A stretch of 5,997 nucleotides of DNA from an uncultured Clostridia bacterium (GTDB lineage Bacteria > Bacillota > Clostridia > UBA1381), in the NCBI GenBank assembly GCA_905235885.1, contig CAJONM010000097.1, forward strand, positions 1 through 5,997. The letters run 5' to 3'. This document shows positions 1-4,013 of the stretch, piece by piece. The translations under genes and the position numbers were made by a program. The notes under the pieces were generated by a model. That model worked only from the letters and a program-made list of their open reading frames with translations, searched no databases and was not told the origin of the DNA. Positions within the stretch are counted from its first letter, which is position 1. Every line of letters begins with the position of its first letter.

Positions 1-26
1 CTATGGTCGGAAACGCACATGGACAT

Positions 27-90
27 AACAAAGCGCTTTATCTTCTCTGCCCGCCGCAGGCGTGCGCCGAAGGCGCTTTGTTCTTTTTTT
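27..90 (+). terminator. Intrinsic terminator of an upstream gene
   Basis: The arms at 27-39 and 70-82 pair over 13 bp, with one G-T wobble at 37/72. The 30-nt loop can fold a small inner hairpin, CGCC-GCA-GGCG at 52-62. A T-tract follows at 84-90. A-rich sequence is absent on the left side, so it should work only on plus-strand transcripts. It therefore probably ends a gene lying left of the window. One reading frame of the first bases (frame 2) has a stop at 26-28, just where such a gene could end, but eight codons are too few to identify it. Confidence 0.8.
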
Positions 91-96
91 GACAAA
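85..96 (-). promoter_or_regulatory. Candidate Spo0A box
   Basis: On the minus strand this reads TTTGTCAAAAAA, which fits the Bacillus Spo0A consensus TTTGTCRAAAAA as I remember it. It lies upstream of the spoIIA promoter, where Spo0A~P acts in Bacillus subtilis. It overlaps the T-tract of the preceding terminator, which could produce part of the match by chance. Weaker relatives sharing the TTGACAA core lie at 121-127 and 151-157. Confidence 0.45.
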
Positions 97-113
97 ACTT
101 CCCATATTTCATC

Positions 114-143
114 AAAGGATTTGACAAAGACGATACGGAAATA
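114..143 (+). promoter_or_regulatory. Candidate sigma-H promoter of the spoIIA operon
   Basis: The -35 element AAAGGATTT (114-122) fits the Bacillus sigma-H consensus RnAGGAwWW at every position. After a 12-nt spacer, ACGGAAATA (135-143) fits the -10 consensus RnnGAATww except for one A in place of T. In B. subtilis this operon is transcribed by sigma-H RNA polymerase with Spo0A~P, so the element is where one would expect it. Transcription would start near 150, leaving a leader of about 36 nt. The assignment is inferred from sequence only. Confidence 0.6.
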
Positions 144-149
144 TATTAT
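121..149 (+). promoter_or_regulatory. Overlapping sigma-A-like promoter
   Basis: TTGACA (121-126) is separated by 17 nt from TATTAT (144-149), close to the housekeeping consensus. It is interleaved with the sigma-H-type promoter on the same bases, so the two polymerases could not occupy it together. The TTGACA may instead be read as a Spo0A-box core. Which form is used cannot be decided from sequence. Confidence 0.5.
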
Positions 150-185
150 GTTGACAATATCATTAATGACGGGAGGAACAGGGAA

Positions 186-551
186 ATGGAAATAACAGCG
201 ATCCCGAAGAATAGGTTGATTCTTGTTCGCATAAGCGGAGAAATAGATCATCATATGGCGGACGAGCTCCGAAGACGGGTCGAGCGTGAATTAAAATACA
301 GCGGCGCGATAAATATCGCATTTGATTTCGGCAGAGTGACCTTTATGGACTCGGCAGGCATAGGGATGATCATAGGCAGATATAAGACCGTAACGGCATT
401 AGGCGGATGTGTGATAATATACGATGCGTCAAGCCATGTCCGGCGGCTTATAGAAATGGCAGGCATAAAAAATATGGTCATATTGAGCGACACATTGCAG
501 CACGGGATAACGCTTATGAAGGAAAGGAAAGGAGCGCGTATAGAACAATGA
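186..551 (+). CDS. spoIIAA: Anti-sigma-F factor antagonist SpoIIAA (STAS domain)
   Basis: A 121-residue single STAS-domain protein, close to the 117 residues of B. subtilis SpoIIAA. The family landmarks are an early GEIDHH segment (residues 18-23) and the phosphorylation loop FMDSAGIGMIIGRYK (53-67). Ser56 aligns with the serine that SpoIIAB phosphorylates (Ser58 in B. subtilis). Unphosphorylated SpoIIAA binds SpoIIAB and releases sigma-F in the forespore; this role is known for the family and inferred here. The residue after the phospho-serine is Ala rather than the Ser of B. subtilis. The start is supported by GGGAGG at 171-176, 9 nt upstream. It is the first gene of the operon, and its stop overlaps the spoIIAB start by 4 nt (ATGA). 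Confidence 0.95.
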   Translation: MEITAIPKNRLILVRISGEIDHHMADELRRRVERELKYSGAINIAFDFGRVTFMDSAGIGMIIGRYKTVTALGGCVIIYDASSHVRRLIEMAGIKNMVILSDTLQHGITLMKERKGARIEQ

Positions 552-976
552 ACAATAAAATGAAGATCGTATTCCCGTCGCAGTCCGAGAACGAGCGGCT
601 GGCAAGAACGGTATGCGCGGCGTTTATAATAGAGCTTGATCCGACGGTCGAGGAGATGTCGGAGATAAAAACGGCTGTATCGGAGGCGGTCACAAACGCC
701 ATAATACATGGCTATGACGGCAGGGAGGGCAACATCGAAATAGAAGCGGAGATCAAGGATGATGTCGTTACATACGAAATAAAGGATAACGGCTGCGGTA
801 TAGACGATATTGAAAAAGCCCGTGAGCCGTTGTATACGGGGAAGCCGGAAAATGAGCGTTCGGGAATGGGCTTCGCGATCATGGAGGCATTTACGGATAA
901 ATTAGAGGTCGAGAGCAAGGTGGGGGTCGGCACGACCGTTAGGCTGCAAAAGAGGATCGTCAGAGATGACAGATAA
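548..976 (+). CDS. spoIIAB: Anti-sigma-F factor / serine kinase SpoIIAB
   Basis: A 142-residue GHKL-fold protein (B. subtilis SpoIIAB has 146). Visible ATP-site motifs are the N box with Glu46 and Asn50 (SEAVTNAIIHGY, 45-56), the G1 box DNGCG (80-84), and the G2 region ERSGMGF (103-109). The segment ELDPTVEEMSEIKTAVSEAVTNA closely follows the Bacillus protein. SpoIIAB binds sigma-F to hold it inactive and phosphorylates SpoIIAA. The frame is open further upstream inside spoIIAA. The ATG at 548 is preferred because it gives the usual length, overlaps the spoIIAA stop as ATGA, and has AAAGGAG at 528-534 (13 nt away, slightly long). A later ATG at 560 lacks a nearby ribosome site. The end overlaps sigF by 11 nt. 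Confidence 0.95.
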   Translation: MNNKMKIVFPSQSENERLARTVCAAFIIELDPTVEEMSEIKTAVSEAVTNAIIHGYDGREGNIEIEAEIKDDVVTYEIKDNGCGIDDIEKAREPLYTGKPENERSGMGFAIMEAFTDKLEVESKVGVGTTVRLQKRIVRDDR

Positions 977-1685
977 CGCCGAATTGCTCAAAAGAGTCAG
1001 GATGGGGGACGATGAAGCGGCGGACAGGCTTGTGGAAAACAATATGGGATTGGTATACAGCATAGTCGGAAGATTTTCCGACAGGCACTGTGAGCGAGAG
1101 GATCTTATGCAGATTGGCGCGATCGGACTTATAAAGGCTGTAAAAAAATTCGACATATCATACGGCGTACAGTTCTCGACCTACGCAGTACCGATGATAA
1201 TAGGCGAAATAAAGCGTTTTTTGCGTGATGACGGAGCGATAAAGGTAAGCCGTTCAATAAAAGAGGTCGCATCCAAGGCGAGACAGGCACAAGAGCGGCT
1301 CAGCCGAAGTCTCGGCAGGAACCCGACGCTGGGTGAGCTGTCGCGCGAGTTGGGGATAGACGAGTCGGACATAACGCAGGCGTTTGAAGCGTCACTTGAG
1401 CCGGAGTCGCTGCAGGCGGTCATGAGCGGCAAAAACGGCGATACGGGCATATCGCTGATCGATCGCGTCACTGCCGAGGACACAGAGGAGCAAATAGTAG
1501 ACCGCATTTTTTTAAAACAGGCGCTGCTTTCGCTCGACGCGCGTGAGCACGAGATAATCGTTATGCGATATTTTCGCGGCAAAACGCAAAGCGAGATCGC
1601 CAAGGTCATCGGCGTATCGCAGGTGCAGATCTCACGCATCGAAAAAAAGGCATTGATGAAAATACGAGACTCAATGGAAGCATGA
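966..1685 (+). CDS. sigF: RNA polymerase sporulation sigma factor SigF
   Basis: A 239-residue sigma-70-family factor. Region 2 spans about residues 21-90, with EDLMQIGAIGLIKAVKKFD (45-63, core binding and -10 recognition) and FSTYAVPMIIGEIKRFLRDDG (70-90). Region 3 follows (VSRSIKE, 94-100, to about 160). Region 4 (about 187-236) has the helix-turn-helix TQSEIAKVIGVSQVQISRIEKKAL (207-230). Sigma-G is similar, but placement directly behind spoIIAA and spoIIAB identifies this as sigma-F, the first forespore-specific factor. The N-terminus is about 15 residues shorter than in B. subtilis; I recall that protein as 255 residues. The start at 966 is supported by AGAGG at 951-955 and overlaps the spoIIAB end by 11 nt, suggesting translational coupling. 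A hairpin begins on the last base of its stop codon. Confidence 0.95.
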   Translation: MTDNAELLKRVRMGDDEAADRLVENNMGLVYSIVGRFSDRHCEREDLMQIGAIGLIKAVKKFDISYGVQFSTYAVPMIIGEIKRFLRDDGAIKVSRSIKEVASKARQAQERLSRSLGRNPTLGELSRELGIDESDITQAFEASLEPESLQAVMSGKNGDTGISLIDRVTAEDTEEQIVDRIFLKQALLSLDAREHEIIVMRYFRGKTQSEIAKVIGVSQVQISRIEKKALMKIRDSMEA

Positions 1686-1736
1686 CGGCTATTGTCAACC
1701 GATATTTAAAATATTGGTTGACAATAGCCGTATTTT
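1685..1736 (+). terminator. Hairpin terminator after sigF, with embedded -35 box
   Basis: Arms 1685-1700 and 1716-1731 pair perfectly over 16 bp. The stem continues through a G-T wobble at 1701/1715 and five A-T pairs (1702-1706 with 1710-1714), leaving a 3-nt loop. TATTTT follows at 1731-1736, a modest T-tract. It starts on the last base of the sigF stop, so it is the natural end of the spoIIA transcript. The right arm contains the TTGACA used by the next promoter. A role as an operator dyad is possible. Confidence 0.75.
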
Positions 1737-1746
1737 GTGGTATAAT
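1718..1746 (+). promoter_or_regulatory. Consensus sigma-A promoter of the symporter gene
   Basis: TTGACA (1718-1723), a 17-nt spacer and TATAAT (1741-1746) match the housekeeping consensus exactly, with an extended -10 TGG at 1738-1740. Transcription should start near 1753, about 30 nt before the symporter ATG. The -35 lies inside the right arm of the sigF terminator hairpin. The 14-nt stretch around the -10 recurs at the ftsK/spoIIIE promoter (3971-3984). Confidence 0.85.
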
Positions 1747-1782
1747 TCTATTAATTACTTTTCAGTGAGAGGTTTACAAAAG

Positions 1783-3138
1783 ATGAATAACATTTTTATA
1801 GTTGTTTTGGGAATATATATGCTCATATTTCTCGCAATAGGAATAAGGGATATAAAATCGGTAAAGGGAATAGGAGATTATGCCGTAGCCGGAAAAAGAC
1901 AAGGCAGTGTAACGGTCACCATGACGCTGCTTGCGACTGCATTGGGCGCGTCAACGACGATAGGCATAGCAGATACCATATACTCCATCGGATTTCCCGG
2001 CATATGGTGGCTTGCGTTCGGAGCGGTGGGGCTTGTTCTTCAATCGGTCTTTTTGTCGGAGAGAGTGAGAGAAACGGGGGCGGACACGCTGCCCCAGCTT
2101 GCGGAAATTACTGTCGGACGGGCGGCAGGATGGTTATTGGCACTCGTAATCGTTATTTCATGGATCGGCGTCATAGCCGGACAGTTTGCCGCAATCAACA
2201 GTATTATTACATTTGCCACAGGCGGCGGTGATGACCGCTTGTTTATGATTGTAGCCGCGATAGCTATAATATATACTGTCGTAGGCGGACAGATCTCTGT
2301 TGTAAAGACGGACAAGATCCAGCTCATAATGATAATCGCCGCATTGACGGCAGGTTTTATATATTTGTATTTTGTAAAGGGTGGAAATACGGCGCAGGTG
2401 ATGGGAAATATAGAGCTGTGCAACGACAATTACAGACCTATCAATTTGTTCACGCAGTTTTTTGTCATCGGAGGTGTGTATTTTTTAGGACCGGACATAA
2501 TATCAAGAAATTTCCTGTCGGGCAATGAAAAAGCGGCTAAGAGATCCGCTCTTGCCGCAGGACTGGCGCTGTTTGGCTTTTCGATCATAATTACATTTAT
2601 CGGGATGTGGGTAAGATATAATGTAACGGCAGATCAGCTCGGCGACAGCAAGGCGCTCATGTATGTTATAAATATACTTCCGCCGTATATAGGTATCCTT
2701 CTGGCTCTCGGACTTCTGTCGGCGGTGCTGTCATCTGCCGACACATGCCTGGTCAACGCGTCATCGATATTTGTCAAGGACATTTTAAAAAAGGACAGCG
2801 TAGCCGCAACGCGCGTGACGGCGGCTGTGATCGGCGTGATCGCCGCGCTGCTTGCCATCGGCGGACGCGGCGACATAATGGCGCTTCTTACGGGCGCGTA
2901 TTCGATATATACCCCCGGCGTCATATTCCCCCTGACGGTCGCGATATTTGCATACGGAAGATTTGATATAAAAAAGCCCCTGTGGCTTGCCGCAGTCGTC
3001 CTGGGCGGCATTGTCGGTGCGGCAGGGTCGTATTTAACAGATATTATTCCTGCCGCCATACAGCCGTATACGGTGCTTATCGGTATGGGCATATCTCTTG
3101 TGCTGTCGCTCTTATCGGTCACGGGCGGAATGAAATGA
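1783..3138 (+). CDS. Sodium:solute symporter (SSS family), substrate unknown
   Basis: A 451-residue, very hydrophobic protein with roughly 12-13 predicted membrane helices, typical of the SSS family in the cytoplasmic membrane. Signatures are GDYAVAGKRQG (31-41) after the first helix, a helix with ATALGASTTIG (51-61), YTVVGGQISVVKTDKIQ (164-180), and SSADTCLVNASSIFVKDI (317-334). Ser317/Ser318 correspond to the serines that help bind sodium in characterised members. These motifs show sodium-coupled uptake but not the solute, which could be an amino acid, a carboxylate, a sugar or another compound. The frame is open from an ATG at 1714, but that codon lies upstream of the promoter -35. The ATG at 1783 is chosen because GAGAGG (1767-1772) lies 10 nt upstream and it follows the expected transcription start. 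It is transcribed separately from sigF. Confidence 0.9.
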   Translation: MNNIFIVVLGIYMLIFLAIGIRDIKSVKGIGDYAVAGKRQGSVTVTMTLLATALGASTTIGIADTIYSIGFPGIWWLAFGAVGLVLQSVFLSERVRETGADTLPQLAEITVGRAAGWLLALVIVISWIGVIAGQFAAINSIITFATGGGDDRLFMIVAAIAIIYTVVGGQISVVKTDKIQLIMIIAALTAGFIYLYFVKGGNTAQVMGNIELCNDNYRPINLFTQFFVIGGVYFLGPDIISRNFLSGNEKAAKRSALAAGLALFGFSIIITFIGMWVRYNVTADQLGDSKALMYVINILPPYIGILLALGLLSAVLSSADTCLVNASSIFVKDILKKDSVAATRVTAAVIGVIAALLAIGGRGDIMALLTGAYSIYTPGVIFPLTVAIFAYGRFDIKKPLWLAAVVLGGIVGAAGSYLTDIIPAAIQPYTVLIGMGISLVLSLLSVTGGMK

Positions 3139-3151
3139 TCTTTTCCTATAT

Positions 3152-3835
3152 TTACCGCATTATAGCATCGGCTATGGCAAATGCGATCTTAGCGCGGTAT
3201 TCGTCCGTATTGAGCAGAGCTTCTTCCTGCGGATTTGTTATAAATCCGCACTCGACAAGGATAGCCGGCGGCACCGGATCCTTCATAAGATAGAGAGAGT
3301 CGGATGCGGTTTTGACGGTATGCGTCGCCGCGCCTGTGATCTCCGATATCCGTTCTTGTATATCCGCCGCAAGCTGCTCGCATTCGGGATGATTTCGCGC
3401 GAAAAATACATGAAGTCCGTTTGATGAGCTGTCGGAAAAGGCGTTCATATGTATCGAAATAAAAAGATCCGCGTCGATGCCGTTGATCACTTCAAGTCGG
3501 TTGCGCATATCTGAGATCTTCATTTCATGGATGGTCTTTGCCCAACTGTCATATATGCCGCTGTCGCCGCTGCGCGTAAGGATAACACGCGCGCCGCGGT
3601 TTTCCAATATCTCACGCATTTTCAAAACTATATCAAGATTAATATCCTTTTCCTCCGTTCCTGCCGCGCCAACCGCTCCGCCGTCGGGCGCGCCGTGTCC
3701 GGCATCGAGTATTACGGTGAATTTTCCGGCTTCGGAAAAGACGGGCAATATCGTGCGGCACAGCAGAAATATTGCCGTCATGACCGAAACCGTTATAAGG
3801 AGGAAAAACAATATTTTTCTGAAATTCAATATCAT
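3152..3835 (-). CDS. cwlD: N-acetylmuramoyl-L-alanine amidase, CwlD-like
   Basis: A 227-residue protein with an N-terminal membrane segment or uncleaved signal (about residues 8-30) and one Amidase_3 domain (about 41-226). Zinc and catalytic motifs are visible: DAGHG with His47, EEKDINL with Glu62, SIHMNA with His129, and VECGF with the catalytic Glu195. The enzyme cleaves the amide between muramic acid and L-alanine. Size (B. subtilis CwlD has 237 residues), lack of cell-wall repeats and sporulation neighbours suggest CwlD, which acts in muramic-delta-lactam formation in spore cortex. A vegetative amidase cannot be excluded. An ATG at 3850 would add five residues but has no ribosome site. 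The ATG at 3835 has GAGGG (3844-3848) 8 nt upstream and is preferred. It converges on the symporter gene, 13 nt apart. Confidence 0.85.
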   Translation of the reverse strand: MILNFRKILFFLLITVSVMTAIFLLCRTILPVFSEAGKFTVILDAGHGAPDGGAVGAAGTEEKDINLDIVLKMREILENRGARVILTRSGDSGIYDSWAKTIHEMKISDMRNRLEVINGIDADLFISIHMNAFSDSSSNGLHVFFARNHPECEQLAADIQERISEITGAATHTVKTASDSLYLMKDPVPPAILVECGFITNPQEEALLNTDEYRAKIAFAIADAIMR

Positions 3836-3856
3836 AAATATCACCCTCATAACCAG

Positions 3857-3884
3857 TGTGTATATTATGATATTTATTTTTTAT
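3857..3884 (-). promoter_or_regulatory. Tentative promoter of the cwlD-like gene
   Basis: Reading the minus strand, ATA (3884-3882) is followed after 17 nt by TATACACA (3864-3857). This resembles the sigma-E -10 consensus CATACAnT at six of eight positions. It would start transcription near 3850, which fits use of the internal ATG at 3835. A competing sigma-A-like reading is TTTACG (3892-3887), 17 nt, CATAAT (3869-3864). B. subtilis cwlD is expressed during sporulation, so sigma-E is plausible, but the match is weak. Confidence 0.3.
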
Positions 3885-3897
3885 CCCGTAAATGCAA

Positions 3898-3916
3898 GTA
3901 CCCTCGAAATGGGTAC
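3898..3916. repeat. Short inverted repeat between divergent promoters
   Basis: GTACCC (3898-3903) and GGGTAC (3911-3916) form a perfect 6-bp dyad with a 7-nt centre. It lies between the cwlD-like and ftsK/spoIIIE promoters and has no T-tract, so an operator is more likely than a terminator. A 6-bp dyad can occur by chance. No known regulator motif is recognised. Confidence 0.3.
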
Positions 3917-3930
3917 AAAGACATGGCGAA

Positions 3931-3983
3931 AAATAAAGATTTTTTCAAAAAAGCTGTACATTTTGAATAATTTGTGGTATAAT
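3931..3983 (+). promoter_or_regulatory. Extended -10 promoter of the ftsK/spoIIIE gene
   Basis: TATAAT (3978-3983) carries an extended -10 TGG (3975-3977). The -35 at 3955-3960, TGTACA, matches consensus at four of six positions with a 17-nt spacer. A/T-rich sequence at 3931-3952, including TTTTTTCAAAAAA, sits where an UP element would bind. Transcription would begin near 3990, giving a leader of about 24 nt. A housekeeping promoter suggests expression in growing cells. Confidence 0.75.
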
Positions 3984-4013
3984 TGCCATATCTAATAATA
4001 TTGAGGAATACAT

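Noticed and set aside
2..28. Possible 3' end of an upstream gene, eight codons and a stop just before the terminator
   Set aside because: Placement is suggestive, but eight codons carry no identifiable signal and another frame is also open through this stretch.
407..547. Upstream in-frame extension of spoIIAB inside spoIIAA
   Set aside because: It would add 47 residues not found in the family, whereas the ATG at 548 gives the expected length and an ATGA overlap.
1670..1698. Minus-strand promoter from the mirrored TTGACA in the sigF hairpin
   Set aside because: The bases 17 nt away give ATTGAG, a poor -10, and transcription would run into sigF without a gene to serve.
1714..1782. Longer symporter start at 1714
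   Set aside because: That codon lies within the hairpin and upstream of the promoter -35 and the predicted transcription start; the added residues are not membrane-like.
2634..3122. 162-codon open frame opposite the symporter
   Set aside because: It is antisense to conserved SSS motifs, and its low-complexity composition mirrors the symporter codons.
3228..3250. Perfect 9-bp hairpin with a 5-nt loop
   Set aside because: It lies in the cwlD coding region over the conserved CGFITNP segment and has no T-tract on either strand, so it is not supported as a terminator.
3477..3995. Open frames opposite the cwlD-like gene, up to 172 codons
   Set aside because: They are antisense to a well-supported amidase, show no recognisable domain and lack convincing ribosome sites.
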